A stretch of 64,000 bases of DNA from Gallionella sp. (GCA_023259035.1 JAHFRA010000001.1:1-64000); one strand, 5' to 3'. Positions 38,332 through 48,611 are shown, counted from the first letter of the stretch. Made by a program: numbers and translations. Notes: generated from the letters alone by a model not told the origin.

Positions 38332-38353
38332 GACACCCCTCCTTAATCGTTGA

Positions 38354-38695
38354 TTACTTGCGTTCGATTTTGACGATCACCCATACCAATTCATCCGGTT
38401 TGGTTTTTCCCAGTTCAAACCGCACTGCATCACCCTCCTTGAGGCCATCCAGCAGCGAGACTTTCACTACACTGAAATCCATCATCATGGCCGACCAGCC
38501 GAGCGATTTGATCGGCTCGTGCGCCAGCTTGATGCGCGATTTTGCACGATCCACTGACACCACCTTGCCCGTGCCTTGATGTCTGGCCTGTTCGGTTTCT
38601 TTCTGCGCCTCCATACCCGCCATCGGCTGAGCAGCCAGCGGCAGTGACGCCACGCCAGCCAACAACAGGGCGATTATTCCAATTCGTTTTTTCAT
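38354..38695 (-). CDS. cusF: Periplasmic copper-binding protein CusF
   Basis: CusF shuttles Cu+/Ag+ to the CusCBA pump in the periplasm. The product (113 aa) has a signal peptide, then the OB-fold with the ligand set of the family: His in IKLAHEPI, and Trp plus two Met in GWSAMMMDF. GGAGAG directly upstream of adjacent ATG codons supports a start at 38695 or 38698 rather than 38707. Confidence 0.85.
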   Translation of the reverse strand: MKKRIGIIALLLAGVASLPLAAQPMAGMEAQKETEQARHQGTGKVVSVDRAKSRIKLAHEPIKSLGWSAMMMDFSVVKVSLLDGLKEGDAVRFELGKTKPDELVWVIVKIERK

Positions 38696-38801
38696 CATGC
38701 TCTCCATTCATTACTTTGCCGGACATTTCCAATGACGCTTCGACTGCTGCCCGTTTACAGTCAAAACTTGTTACGGCCTGAACACCCCCGCTTTCATCGC
38801 G

Positions 38802-39486
38802 CTAATCCTGGTGCGGCGTGGTTCCCGGCGCATGGGTATGTCCGGCCTTCTTGTGCGCTGCGCCCGAGCCGTCCATAGCGGGAGTTTTGCCGCCGGGTTC
38901 CACATCATGTGGGGGTTCGCCGTTCGCAGTGGCATCAAGGCTATGGGTATGCCCATCTTCATGCAACGTGCCTTCATTTTGCGCGGGTATTTCGCCATGG
39001 TTATGGCCTGCGCCGTGTTCATGGGTATGGCCCGGCCCCTCCGGTTTTGGCAGAGACATCACGCCCAGGCCATACCGATAAACCAGTTCGCCGCCATGCC
39101 ATGCGGTGGACAGCAACAAGACCGCCGCGACAACCAGCAACGCGGTGAACAGCCAGCCCTTGCCTTTACCCCGGCGCGACAGGTAATACTCCCAGCCCGA
39201 GATACCGAGCAACAGCGCGAACGTGACCATCGCCCAGTTGCGGTGTTCGGTCATGGCGATATGCGAGGGCGCGTCATGAACGACCGTGTTATAGGCATAC
39301 CAGCCCGCCGCGACGGTAAGCAGGGTGAACCCCACACAGGTTCCAGCGCGCGACTATCGTCAATTGATTGGCCAGCTCACCATTTGGCAAGAAGTGGGAC
39401 AGCAAATGGATTGCTGCGGCGATGATCAACAGGGCCACCGTGAAGTGGACGAAGACCGGATGCCAATTGGGAATCATTTCAATCAT
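38802..39486 (-). pseudogene. DUF2231-type membrane protein with His-rich tail, frameshifted
   Basis: The first frame (from 39486) reads MIEMIPNWHPVFVHFTVALL...VARWNL and then leaves the family pattern. The continuation, LLTVAAGWYAYNTVVHD, lies in another frame that stays open to 38802. The shift lies near 39325-39338. Together they give four or five membrane helices and a His-rich tail (HTHEHGAGHNHG, HEDGHTHS). Either the gene is damaged or an indel error exists. It overlaps the cusA stop by 8 bases. Confidence 0.75.
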
Positions 39487-42400
39487 TTTTTACCTTCTCT
39501 CCAGAAGATGAATGTTTAACTTCTCGCGCCTTGAACAAGGCATACAGCGCGGGGATCACGATCAGCGTCAGTATTGTCGAAGAAACCATGCCACCCACCA
39601 TCGGTGCGGCGATGCGGCGCATTACCTCGGAGCCGGTGCCGGTTCCCCACATGATGGGCAACAGGCCAGCCATGATTGCGACTACCGTCATCATCTTCGG
39701 CCGTACCCGCTCCACCGCGCCTTCCATGACCGCTGCGTAGAGATCGTCAACGTTCGGATATTGCCCTTCAGCCTTGCGTTTCGCCTTGATCTGTTCCCAA
39801 GCGTGTTCCAGATAGATCAGCATCACCACGCCGGTTTCCGCAGCGACGCCGGCCAGCGCGATGAAGCCCACCGCAACGGCAACGGACAGGTTGTAGCCGA
39901 GCAGCCACAGCAGCCACACGCCGCCGACCAGCGCGAACGGCACCGAGAGCATCACGATCAACGATTCCGTCACGCGCCTGAAGTTGAGATAGAGCAACAG
40001 GAAGATGATCAGCAGCGTAATCGGTATGACGATTTTCATCTTGGCGGCGGCACGCTCCATGTATTCGAACTGCCCGCTCCATGTCGCGTAGTAGCCGGGC
40101 GGGAATTTCACGCTCGAAGCCACCGCTTTGCGGGCATCCGCCACATACGAGCCGATGTCGCGGTCGCGGATGTCCACGTAGATATAAGCCGACAGCAACG
40201 CGTTCTCGGTGCGGATGGCGGGCGCTCCCTTGACCACTTCCACCTTGGCGAGTTGACCGAGCGGGATCATCGCGCCGTCCCCATTGCCTTGCATCGGTGT
40301 CGGCACCAGCACTTCGCGCGAAATCTGCTCCGGGCTGCTGCGCAACTCGCGCGGATAGCGCACGATGACACCGAAGCGTTCGCGTCCCTCCACAGTGGTG
40401 GTCACCATCTCGCCACCGAGCGCGGTAGAGATAACATCCAGCAAATCGCCCACGGCCAACCCGTAGCGCGCAAGCGCTTCCCGGTCCGGCTCAATATCGA
40501 GGTAAAAGCCGCCGGTAATACGCTCGGCAAAGGCGCTGGTGGTACCCGGAACATTCTTGACCACGGCTTCGATGTCCTTGGCCAGGCGTTCCATTTCATC
40601 AAGGTTTTTACCGAACACCTTGATACCGATCGGCGTGCGAATACCGGTGGCCAACATATCAAGCCGGTTCTTGATCGGCATGGTCCAGGCGTTGGCCACA
40701 CCCGGAAATTGCAATGCCTTGTCCATCTCGGCAATCAGTTTGTCCATGGTCATGCCGGATCGCCATTCTTCCTCCGGCTTGAGGTTGATCACCGTCTCAA
40801 ACATCTCCGTCGGGGCCGGATCGGTGGCCGTCTGCGCGCGCCCCGCTTTGCCGTACACCGACGTGACTTCGGGAAAACTCTTGATGATCTTGTCCTGCGT
40901 CTGCAACAGTTCCGCCGCCTTGGTGATCGACATGGCAGGCAGCGATGACGGCATATAGAGCAGCGTGCCCTCATTGAGGGTCGGCATGAACTCGGAACCC
41001 AGCTTCGTTGCCGGATAGATGGAAACCCCCAGCACCACCAGTGCAACGACAATGGTTATTTTTTTCCAGCGCATTACTGCCGCGATGATCGGCCGATAAA
41101 TCCAGATCAAAAAGCGGTTCAGCGGGTTCTTCGCCTCCGGCATGATTTTGCCGCGAATGAACAGCATCATCAGCACCGGCACCAGCGTGATGGACAGCAA
41201 CGCGGCACCTGCCATGGAGAAAGTCTTGGTAAAAGCCAGCGGCGAGAACATCCGCCCTTCCTGCGACTCCAGCGTGAACACCGGCAGGAATGAGACGGTG
41301 ATGATCAGCAGCGAGAAGAACAGGGCCGGGCCGACTTCCTTGCACGCGGCGAGGATGGCGTTGGCGCGTGCATTGAATCCTAAGCCGTTCGGGCTGAGCT
41401 TGTCGAAGCCTGTCCTGAGCTCGTCGAAGCGGCCTGAATGCCCTTCGACAAGCTCAGGGCGAACGGCTAATTTTTCCAGATGTTTGTGCGCGTTCTCGAT
41501 CATCACGATCGCGGCATCCACCATCGCGCCGATGGCAATCGCAATGCCGCCCAGGCTCATGATGTTGGAATTCAGGCCCAGAGCGCGCATCGCGATGATG
41601 GCAATCAGCACGCCGACGGGCAGCATCACGACAGCCACCAGCGCGCTGCGCACATGCATCAGAAACACGATGCACACCAGCGCGACGATGATGCTTTCCT
41701 CAAGCAACGTGCGCTTCAAAGTTTCGATGGCGCGGTTGATCAGGTCGGAACGGTCATAGACTGATTGAATAGTTACGCCATCGGGCAAGCCGGCAGACAC
41801 TTCGGCAATTTTTCTTTTGACGTTCTCGATCACCTCCAGCGCGTTCTGTCCATAGCGCGCCATGACGATACCGGACACCACTTCACCTTCACCGTTCAGT
41901 TCGGTAAGGCCGCGCCGTTCGTCCGGGCCGAGTTCGACACGCGCGATGTCACGGATCAGCACCGGCGTGCCCCGTTCCGATTTCACCACCAGCTTCTCGA
42001 TGTCGCCCGCGCCGCGCAGGTAGCCCTTGCCGCGCACCATGTACTCGGTCTCGGCCATTTCCACCGCGCGCCCGCCGACATCGCGATTGGACTCGCGGAT
42101 CACCTGCACCACCTTCATCAGGGGGACACCATAGGCGCGCAGCTTCACCGGATCCACCGTCACCTGATACTGCTGCACGAAGCCGCCGACGGACGCCACT
42201 TCCGCTACCCCGTGCGCCTTGGTAAGCTGGTAGCGCAGATACCAATCCTGGATCGTGCGCAGTTCGGCCAGCGTCTTGTTCACGCCGATCACCGCGTACT
42301 GGTACACCCAGCCGACCCCGGTCGCATCCGGGCCGATCTGCGGCGTGACACCCTTGGGCAGTTTGCCGGAAGCGAAGTTGAGGTACTCCAGCACCCGTGA

Positions 42401-42721
42401 GCGTGCCCAATACAGGTCGGTGCCGTCCTCGAAAATGACGTACACAAACGATGCGCCGAACACCGAGAAGCCGCGCACCACTTTGGATTTCGGCACCGAA
42501 ATCATCGAGGTGGTCAGCGGGTAGGTGACCTGATCTTCCACCACTTGCGGCGCCTGGCCGGGATATTCGGTAAACACGATCACCTGCACGTCCGATAAAT
42601 CCGGCAGTGCATCCAGCGGGGTTTTGACCGCCGCATAAATACCCGCCAGCGTGATGAACAATGTGGCGAGAATCACCAGGAAGCGGTTGCGCGCCGACCA
42701 GTCGATGATGGCATTTAACAT
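39479..42721 (-). CDS. cusA: CusA, heavy-metal RND efflux pump
   Basis: CusA (1080 aa) is the proton-driven inner-membrane component of the Cu+/Ag+ tripartite pump. It has the RND layout with two large periplasmic loops, DALPDLSDVQVIVFTEYPGQ near the start, IAIGAMVDAAIVMIENAHKH in a membrane helix and the methionine-containing metal loop (MPSSLPAMSITKAAELL). About 28 residues (~419-446, VRPELVEGHSGRFDELRTGF onward) are coded by an inverted dispersed repeat placed in the cytoplasmic loop after HLEKL. The frame is kept, and the loop is variable in homologues. cusB ends 1 base upstream. Confidence 0.95.
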   Translation of the reverse strand: MLNAIIDWSARNRFLVILATLFITLAGIYAAVKTPLDALPDLSDVQVIVFTEYPGQAPQVVEDQVTYPLTTSMISVPKSKVVRGFSVFGASFVYVIFEDGTDLYWARSRVLEYLNFASGKLPKGVTPQIGPDATGVGWVYQYAVIGVNKTLAELRTIQDWYLRYQLTKAHGVAEVASVGGFVQQYQVTVDPVKLRAYGVPLMKVVQVIRESNRDVGGRAVEMAETEYMVRGKGYLRGAGDIEKLVVKSERGTPVLIRDIARVELGPDERRGLTELNGEGEVVSGIVMARYGQNALEVIENVKRKIAEVSAGLPDGVTIQSVYDRSDLINRAIETLKRTLLEESIIVALVCIVFLMHVRSALVAVVMLPVGVLIAIIAMRALGLNSNIMSLGGIAIAIGAMVDAAIVMIENAHKHLEKLAVRPELVEGHSGRFDELRTGFDKLSPNGLGFNARANAILAACKEVGPALFFSLLIITVSFLPVFTLESQEGRMFSPLAFTKTFSMAGAALLSITLVPVLMMLFIRGKIMPEAKNPLNRFLIWIYRPIIAAVMRWKKITIVVALVVLGVSIYPATKLGSEFMPTLNEGTLLYMPSSLPAMSITKAAELLQTQDKIIKSFPEVTSVYGKAGRAQTATDPAPTEMFETVINLKPEEEWRSGMTMDKLIAEMDKALQFPGVANAWTMPIKNRLDMLATGIRTPIGIKVFGKNLDEMERLAKDIEAVVKNVPGTTSAFAERITGGFYLDIEPDREALARYGLAVGDLLDVISTALGGEMVTTTVEGRERFGVIVRYPRELRSSPEQISREVLVPTPMQGNGDGAMIPLGQLAKVEVVKGAPAIRTENALLSAYIYVDIRDRDIGSYVADARKAVASSVKFPPGYYATWSGQFEYMERAAAKMKIVIPITLLIIFLLLYLNFRRVTESLIVMLSVPFALVGGVWLLWLLGYNLSVAVAVGFIALAGVAAETGVVMLIYLEHAWEQIKAKRKAEGQYPNVDDLYAAVMEGAVERVRPKMMTVVAIMAGLLPIMWGTGTGSEVMRRIAAPMVGGMVSSTILTLIVIPALYALFKAREVKHSSSGEKVKND
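41385..41466. repeat. Dispersed repeat family 1, inverted multi-copy unit inside cusA
   Basis: CCGTTCG and GAACGG at the ends and the core GAGCTTGTCGAAG with its complement form a large inverted repeat (outer arms match at 22 of 24 positions); a third core copy lies within. It is in frame in cusA. Confidence 0.8.
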
Positions 42722-42722
42722 G

Positions 42723-44369
42723 TCAGTACCCCGCGTGTGGGTTGCCGGAAGCTGCAGCCGGTTTGGCTTGCAGCTTGGTAATCACCCATTCGCCGGGCTT
42801 GCGTTCGACGATTTCAAAAGTGATGACCGTGCCGGGTTGAATGCCTGTTACCAGGGATGGATTAGCCAGTGCGAGATCCATGGTCATCCCCGGCCAGCCC
42901 AGCATCTTGATCTGGCTGTGCGTGACGTTGACCGTGCCATCTGCATTGAGGGCATTCAGTGTGCCTTCTGTCTGGTACCCTACCGCAACTGGCTTCGACT
43001 CTTCTGCCGCACCATGCCCGGCATGCTCCACGGCTGGTTGGGCGGTTCCTTTCGTATCCAGCGTCCCACCGGGGTGAGCGTGCCCAATCCCGCCGAGTGC
43101 CGCCTTGAGGTTGCTCTCCGCATCGATCAAAAAGTTGGCCGCCACGACCACTCGCTCTCCTCCGGCAACCCCATTCAACACTTCAACATAATTGTCGCTG
43201 CGGCTACCCAAACTGATTTCACGCGGCTCAAAGCGCCCTTCCGCCAATTGCACCAGCACAATCTGGCGCGTGCCGCTGTCAATCACCGCAGAAGCCGGGA
43301 CGGTTAACACCTTACCCTCGCCAACCACCGAAATTTCCACCTGTGCAAACATGGCAGGCTTGAGCAATCCATGCGGATTGGCGATCTCCAGCCGCACCGG
43401 AACAGTACGGGTCGCCGGATTCAGGGTCGGGTAAACGTAGGTGATGACACCCTCAAACACCTTGTCAGGGTAGGCATTGATTTTCACCTTTGCCTTGACT
43501 CCAGTCCTTACCAAAGCGATGTCCCGTTCAAAGACATCGGCGATTACCCACACCGAGGAAAGATCGGCAATCTGATACAACATTTCACCGGGCATGAAAC
43601 GCATACCCTGCAATGCTTTCTTCTCCAGCACGATGCCATTTACCGGTGTATAAAAAGTCAGGCTATGCTTGGTCGCCCCGGATTTGGCCAGATCTTTCAC
43701 CTGTTGCTCGGAAATATCCCAGTTCTTGAGGCGCTGCAGGCTGGCCTCGGCGAGCTGTTGCATGCTCTTTCTGGTATCGCCGTCCGCGTCTTTCAATGTC
43801 GCGACGCCCTGCATGGCAATCGTGTATTCGCGCTGCGCCGATACCAATTCCGGGCTGTACACATCAAACAACGCCTGTCCTTTTTTGACCGGCTCTCCAG
43901 TGGTCTTCACGTGGAGCTTTTCTATCCAGCCCTCAAACTTGGGAGTAATGTTGTGGATGTTCCGCTCATTAACCTCCACTCTGCCAACGGTGCGCATCGT
44001 TTTATCAAGCATGCGTATCGTTGCCGGTTCGGTTCTTATTCCCAGCTTTTGCACCTTTTCGACGCTGATGCTTACCTGTCCTGCGCCTCCTGAGGTAGCG
44101 AAGGGCGAAGGGGCGCTATCCGGTCCCTCTCTTTCTTCGTACACCGCGACGTAGTCCATGCCCATCGAGTCTTTCTTCGGCGCCAGCGAGGTGTCCGCCA
44201 AGCCCATTGGATTGCGGTAATACAGTATCTTGCGTTCTGCCTTGGCAGACTTAACAGTAACCGGCGCGGTCGGCGACTGGGTAACCGTGCGTGTGCCGAA
44301 CCAATATCCGCTTGCGCCTACACCCAGCAGTGCCAGAGCGCCAATAATTATTATGCTGATCGGTTTCAT
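42723..44369 (-). CDS. cusB: CusB periplasmic adaptor with fused CusF-like domain
   Basis: The 548-residue membrane-fusion protein joins CusA to CusC. After a membrane anchor there is a metal-binding module (YYRNPMGLADTSLAPKKDSM), barrel-sandwich and hairpin domains (VNERNIHNITPKFEGWIEKL, FDVYSPELVSAQREY) and a beta-barrel (ANPHGLLKPAMFAQV). A His-rich linker (HAHPGGT) leads to a C-terminal CusF-like domain (THSQIKMLGWPGMTMD). The gene thus supplies its own tethered metallochaperone in addition to the separate CusF. Confidence 0.93.
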   Translation of the reverse strand: MKPISIIIIGALALLGVGASGYWFGTRTVTQSPTAPVTVKSAKAERKILYYRNPMGLADTSLAPKKDSMGMDYVAVYEEREGPDSAPSPFATSGGAGQVSISVEKVQKLGIRTEPATIRMLDKTMRTVGRVEVNERNIHNITPKFEGWIEKLHVKTTGEPVKKGQALFDVYSPELVSAQREYTIAMQGVATLKDADGDTRKSMQQLAEASLQRLKNWDISEQQVKDLAKSGATKHSLTFYTPVNGIVLEKKALQGMRFMPGEMLYQIADLSSVWVIADVFERDIALVRTGVKAKVKINAYPDKVFEGVITYVYPTLNPATRTVPVRLEIANPHGLLKPAMFAQVEISVVGEGKVLTVPASAVIDSGTRQIVLVQLAEGRFEPREISLGSRSDNYVEVLNGVAGGERVVVAANFLIDAESNLKAALGGIGHAHPGGTLDTKGTAQPAVEHAGHGAAEESKPVAVGYQTEGTLNALNADGTVNVTHSQIKMLGWPGMTMDLALANPSLVTGIQPGTVITFEIVERKPGEWVITKLQAKPAAASGNPHAGY

Positions 44370-45661
44370 AGATCTTCTCCCAACAATCGTTCGATTTCGG
44401 CCAAACGCATCTGCGCGTCAGCCTGGGCTTTCAATACTTCCAGTTTGGCCTTCAGGATTTGCCGCGCCGCATCCAGCAGCGTCGCAAAATCCACCCTGCC
44501 GGTCTGGTAGCCGGATAATGCGGATTCAAAAGTGACCTTCGCTTGCGGCAACAGCCCGCTGGAACTCAGCGACTCGGTGCGCTGCGCCGCGTCAAGGCCG
44601 GACAGGTTTTCGGACAACATCGACAGGATGCGATTGGCGGTCGCATCCCTGCGTGCCTTTGCTGCCGCCAGCATCGCCTCGGATTCGCGCTCCTGCGAAC
44701 GACGTGATTCGCGCTGCAACGGAATATTGAGTTCGGCCATCACACCCCACTCGCGCACCGCCGTGCCGAACTGGGTCGGGGAAATACCCAGCGTAAAATC
44801 CGGATAACGGTTTTTGTAAGCCAACTCGCGATTTTTTTCAGCCGCATTGATACCTGCTTCCTCCACAAATAAATCCGGATTGTGTTCGCGAATGCGGTTT
44901 TCCAGAGCCGTATAGTTTTCCAAACTGGCCGTTGCGGGAATGCCGCGCAAGCCTTGCGGAGTGGCAAGCGGCATGTTTGCCGGGCGCGCCAACAAGGCAT
45001 TCAGCCGTGCCTCAACTTGCCGCTTGGTATTGTCCAGCATGACCAGCTCGGTTTTCATGACTGTTTGTTCGACTTGCGCGCGCACCGCGTCCTGCTGCGC
45101 AGCGAGGCCGTTGGCATAACGAACCTGCGCAACATTTTCCATCTGCACCACCAGATCGAGCAGGTCGCGGGTGACTTTTTGACCTCCTGCAACGTAGTAA
45201 TACTGCGCGTAGGCAGACTTGATTTGCGCCGACAAATCCGCCCAGGTAGCGGCGGTTCGTCCCTGTGCCTGTCCTGCCATAGCACCGGCTGCTTCCCTCT
45301 TCAAATCGCGCTTGCCAAACCACGGCACACTTTGCATTAACGTGTAGCGCGTACTGCCCACCTGCGAAGGAAGCAGACTGGCGCTCTTGTCCATGCCGCG
45401 GTTGGTGATGTCCATCAACTCGGCGCGGAATACCGGATCGGGCAAGGCGGCAGCAGGCTGCACACGCTGAACTGCGGCATCCGCCTCGTAACGCATCGCC
45501 GCGAACTCGGGATTGTGCTCGCGCGCGTAGTCCAGCAGTCCGGCGAGATCGGTGCCCAAGCCATCAGCTGCATGAACCGGCGGCAGCCATGCCGCAAGCA
45601 GCATGGCTAAAACATAGCTTAACCTGCCATCTGATGTAAATTCCAGAAAAGACTTCATCAT
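44366..45661 (-). CDS. cusC: CusC-type outer membrane efflux protein
   Basis: This TolC-family outer-membrane channel (431 aa from the chosen start) completes the CusCBA pump. The start MMKSFLEF at 45661 is selected because AGAGGG lies 8 bases upstream; the frame extends to 45715 without signals. A signal peptide (LAMLLAAWLPPVHA) and two OEP repeats (LLDYAREHNPEFAAMRYEAD; ALENRIREHNPDLFVEEAGI) are visible. It overlaps cusB by 4 bases. Confidence 0.88.
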   Translation of the reverse strand: MMKSFLEFTSDGRLSYVLAMLLAAWLPPVHAADGLGTDLAGLLDYAREHNPEFAAMRYEADAAVQRVQPAAALPDPVFRAELMDITNRGMDKSASLLPSQVGSTRYTLMQSVPWFGKRDLKREAAGAMAGQAQGRTAATWADLSAQIKSAYAQYYYVAGGQKVTRDLLDLVVQMENVAQVRYANGLAAQQDAVRAQVEQTVMKTELVMLDNTKRQVEARLNALLARPANMPLATPQGLRGIPATASLENYTALENRIREHNPDLFVEEAGINAAEKNRELAYKNRYPDFTLGISPTQFGTAVREWGVMAELNIPLQRESRRSQERESEAMLAAAKARRDATANRILSMLSENLSGLDAAQRTESLSSSGLLPQAKVTFESALSGYQTGRVDFATLLDAARQILKAKLEVLKAQADAQMRLAEIERLLGEDL

Positions 45662-45733
45662 CCGAACCCTCTGTTGATTTGCAAACAAGCAGACGCAATG
45701 CGGCTGCCAAAACAATTCAGGGCGAGTTTTTAT

Positions 45734-45748
45734 GCTGAAAAATTCAGC
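45734..45748. promoter_or_regulatory. Palindrome upstream of cusC, candidate operator
   Basis: GCTGAA and TTCAGC flank AAA in the short gap before the cus genes. A metal-responsive two-component regulator or repressor could bind here, but no regulator gene is in the window. Confidence 0.25.
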
Positions 45749-45784
45749 GTGATTGCGATGAAAACCAAAGACACTCGTCCCGCG

Positions 45785-46174
45785 TTAGACGCAGGCGAGA
45801 GGGGGAGGATCAAGAGGAGCGACAGACTGCGATTGAAACAATGCCAAGTATGGCGTTGCGTGCAATGACGGCACAGACAATTCAACATTGACCTGCCCAG
45901 TCGCAACAGCTAACTGACACGCGGCGGGATGTTTGCAGCCCGTATCAGAATGGGTATGACTGTTTGCCGATTCATCTTGCGTGGCGCAATGATCCATAGC
46001 GACAGCTTGGTGATGATGGGAACTTGCGTGCGCCAAATCAGGTTTTACGATGGGGGTATGATTAGCCTCGCCGCTATTCGGCATAGATACGGTCATCGCC
46101 AGCATATTGCCACTGAATAACGGCAACCAAATGGCTAAAAGTACCGCAATAAATTTTTTGAAGAGACGCGACAT
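45785..46174 (-). CDS. Exported His/Cys-rich protein (DUF2946-like) heading the copper island
   Basis: The 129-residue protein begins with a clear signal peptide (FIAVLLAIWLPLFSGNMLA). The mature part has HASSHHHQAVAMDHC, HTHSDTGCKHPAAC and a hydrophobic tail. Such DUF2946-type proteins often precede cus/cop genes and may bind metal in the periplasm. cusC follows on the same strand. Confidence 0.65.
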   Translation of the reverse strand: MSRLFKKFIAVLLAIWLPLFSGNMLAMTVSMPNSGEANHTPIVKPDLAHASSHHHQAVAMDHCATQDESANSHTHSDTGCKHPAACQLAVATGQVNVELSVPSLHATPYLALFQSQSVAPLDPPPLACV

Positions 46175-46241
46175 TCGGGCAGCTTGGCAAAATTCAGCCC
46201 CGTTGTCAAACTAAAAAAGTTTCGCCCCCAACTCCCAATAT

Positions 46242-47012
46242 CTAATGTAACGGGGTCTTTGCAGCCGATACTGCCCGCCTTTGCGCCACCGAACGTGCTG
46301 AAACTCGATCCAGTAATTCGCGCATATTGCCCAGTGATGCCAAGTGCAGATAGACCAAGCCCAGCGCACCATTACGGAAAAGTTGCGGCAGTTTGTCATC
46401 GGCGATTTGTCCGAACTTCACTTCGTCAATCAGGTAAAAATCGTTTAGCTGGAAGGTCTCTCCGGCGACCGTATCAAAGCGCGCGCCTTGCTGCACGAAC
46501 AAACCGAGTTCATGAAGTTGTTTGGTAATTAATTCGGTACGCGCGAATTCCTGTTGAAAATTTCGCAGGAACTGCATCACTTCGTTCATACGCGGTTCCA
46601 GCTTGCCTCCAGCATTAATCAACAGCTCGCCATGATCAACATTCAGCGCGGGGCAGCGTTCGTCTACACAGACCACCAACTGGCCAGGAGCACCGCCTTC
46701 GGCCATCACAAACGGGTAGCGGCGCACGAAGGCCGGGATATAGCGTGCGTCCCACTTGCCCTGTTCATCCACAAACAGATTCTCCCCGTTGCGCACACCG
46801 AGCAACGCGACAGGGCGCATCTGTTGATCTTGACCGCGAATAAACACGATGGGGTATTCTCGCGCTGCCTCGGCAAACTCCACTCCCGCCATCAACACCG
46901 CGGTGGTGTCTCGCGCAAAAGAAAAGTTGACGTCATTAACTGCAAATCTCAGATTGCGATGTTCTTCAGTATTCAGTGCCACTACTTTGCGATAAAAAGC
47001 GAATTCGGTCAT
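46242..47012 (-). CDS. SapC family protein
   Basis: The 256-residue protein matches the SapC (S-layer-associated) family found widely in proteobacteria: NDVNFSFARDTTAVLMAGVEF, YPIVFIRG, and YIPAFVRRYPFVMAE with later FQLNDFYLIDEVKF. The start at 47012 (MTEFAFYRKVVALN) is chosen because homologues begin there; eight extra residues are possible. There is no signal peptide. The role is unclear. Confidence 0.75.
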   Translation of the reverse strand: MTEFAFYRKVVALNTEEHRNLRFAVNDVNFSFARDTTAVLMAGVEFAEAAREYPIVFIRGQDQQMRPVALLGVRNGENLFVDEQGKWDARYIPAFVRRYPFVMAEGGAPGQLVVCVDERCPALNVDHGELLINAGGKLEPRMNEVMQFLRNFQQEFARTELITKQLHELGLFVQQGARFDTVAGETFQLNDFYLIDEVKFGQIADDKLPQLFRNGALGLVYLHLASLGNMRELLDRVSARSVAQRRAVSAAKTPLH

Positions 47013-47048
47013 ATTATTTGCCTGCCCCCATACCAACTCGAAAAGAAT

Positions 47049-48452
47049 TTACCCATACAACTTGCGCCCGCGTATTCGCGCGCGATGTGCCTTGCGCTGC
47101 TCAGCCTCGGTGAGCGGCTTGGGCTTCTTGCCCTCAAACGGATTCTTGCTGGAGTTGAACTGAATTTTGAGCGGCGTGCCTTTGAGCTTGAATATCTCGC
47201 AGAAAGTGCGCTCCAGATAGCGCATATAGCTAGCCGGCACGTCGTCCAGACCGCTGCCGTGGATTACGATCAGCGGCGGGTTGCTGCCGCCCTGATGAGC
47301 GTAGCGCATCTTGGGAGTAAAGCGCCCGCTCTTGGGCGGCGATTGCTTTTCTAGTGCTCCTATCAGCGCACGGGTAAGTTTCGGCGTGGAAAGTTTTGCC
47401 ATTGCGGCCGCGTAGGCTTCGTTGACCGATTTCAACACGTCCGCAATGCCGTTGCCATTCAGCGCCGAGATGTAATGGCGTTTGGCAAAGCTCAAAAAGT
47501 GCAGCTTGCGCTCGATATCGCTCTTCACCATGTCGCGATGATGCTCGTCCAGCCCGTCCCATTTGTTGACCGCCAGCACCAAAGCGCACCCCGCCTGCAA
47601 TACAAAATCGGCTACGTGCGCGTCCTGTTCGGTGATCTGGTCGCGTGCATCCACCACCAGCACTACCACGTTGGCATCTTCGATCGCCTGCATGGTTTTG
47701 ATCACGGAGAACTTCTCCACCGCTTCTTCGACCTTGCCGCGACGGCGGACTCCGGCGGTGTCGATGATGGTATATTGCTTGCCGTCGCGCTCGAAGTCGA
47801 TGTAGATGCTGTCGCGCGTGGTGCCCGGCTGGTCGAACGCGATCACGCGCTGCTCGCCGAGAATCGCATTGACCAGCGTGGATTTGCCGACATTGGGTCG
47901 TCCGACGATAGCCAATTTCGGCGGATGTTCGTGACCGACTTCCTCTTCATCTGCCTCAAGCGGAAAATTCTCCAGCGCGATCTCGACCACTTCGCTCACG
48001 TTGTCGCCATGCGCCGAGGAAATCGGCAGCGGTTCGCCCAAGCCCAGCTCGAAGAAATCGGCAGCCACCTTGGCGCGCTGCATTCCCTCTGCCTTGTTGA
48101 CCAACAGCAGAACCGGCTTGCCGGTCTTGCGCAATTGCCCGGCGATAATCGCATCCTGCGGCGTGCAACCCGCGCGGCCATCGACCAGAAACAGCACCAT
48201 GTCGGCCTCGTCCACTGCCTGGCGACTTTGCTTGGCCATTTCGAACATGATACCGTCCTTGGCGACCGGCTCCAGCCCGCCGGTATCCACCACCAGATAA
48301 GGCCTGTCCCCTACCCTGCCGCGCCCGTAATGGCGGTCGCGGGTCAGTCCCGGCAAATCGGCGACCAGCGCGTCGCGGCTGCGCGTGAGACGGTTGAACA
48401 GAGTGGACTTGCCCACGTTCGGACGACCAACTAAAACCAGTGTGGGCAACAT
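47049..48452 (-). CDS. der: Ribosome biogenesis GTPase Der (EngA)
   Basis: Der is an essential tandem-GTPase for 50S maturation. It has two G domains with [12 protein letters not shown] (residue 8 on) and [19 protein letters not shown] and [14 protein letters not shown] and NKWDG, then the KH-like C-terminal domain. The length, 467 aa, is normal. It is the last gene of the conserved ndk-der cluster. Confidence 0.96.
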   Translation of the reverse strand: MLPTLVLVGRPNVGKSTLFNRLTRSRDALVADLPGLTRDRHYGRGRVGDRPYLVVDTGGLEPVAKDGIMFEMAKQSRQAVDEADMVLFLVDGRAGCTPQDAIIAGQLRKTGKPVLLLVNKAEGMQRAKVAADFFELGLGEPLPISSAHGDNVSEVVEIALENFPLEADEEEVGHEHPPKLAIVGRPNVGKSTLVNAILGEQRVIAFDQPGTTRDSIYIDFERDGKQYTIIDTAGVRRRGKVEEAVEKFSVIKTMQAIEDANVVVLVVDARDQITEQDAHVADFVLQAGCALVLAVNKWDGLDEHHRDMVKSDIERKLHFLSFAKRHYISALNGNGIADVLKSVNEAYAAAMAKLSTPKLTRALIGALEKQSPPKSGRFTPKMRYAHQGGSNPPLIVIHGSGLDDVPASYMRYLERTFCEIFKLKGTPLKIQFNSSKNPFEGKKPKPLTEAEQRKAHRARIRGRKLYG

Positions 48453-48611
48453 TTTGATAACCTTTAAATGTGAATATTCATGTAGGTTGAATTAGCGGCT
48501 TTATGATTAGAATCTCGCCACCGGCGGACGTAACCCAGCAAACTCATCTTTAACACCAATGGATGGGCTGCACACATCAACGCAGGTTTTTGTTGGTTAC
48601 GCGCGCCTGAA

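Noticed and set aside
39512-40948. 478-codon plus-strand frame across cusA
   Set aside because: It is the antisense shadow of cusA; composition is His/Arg/Gln-rich and not protein-like.
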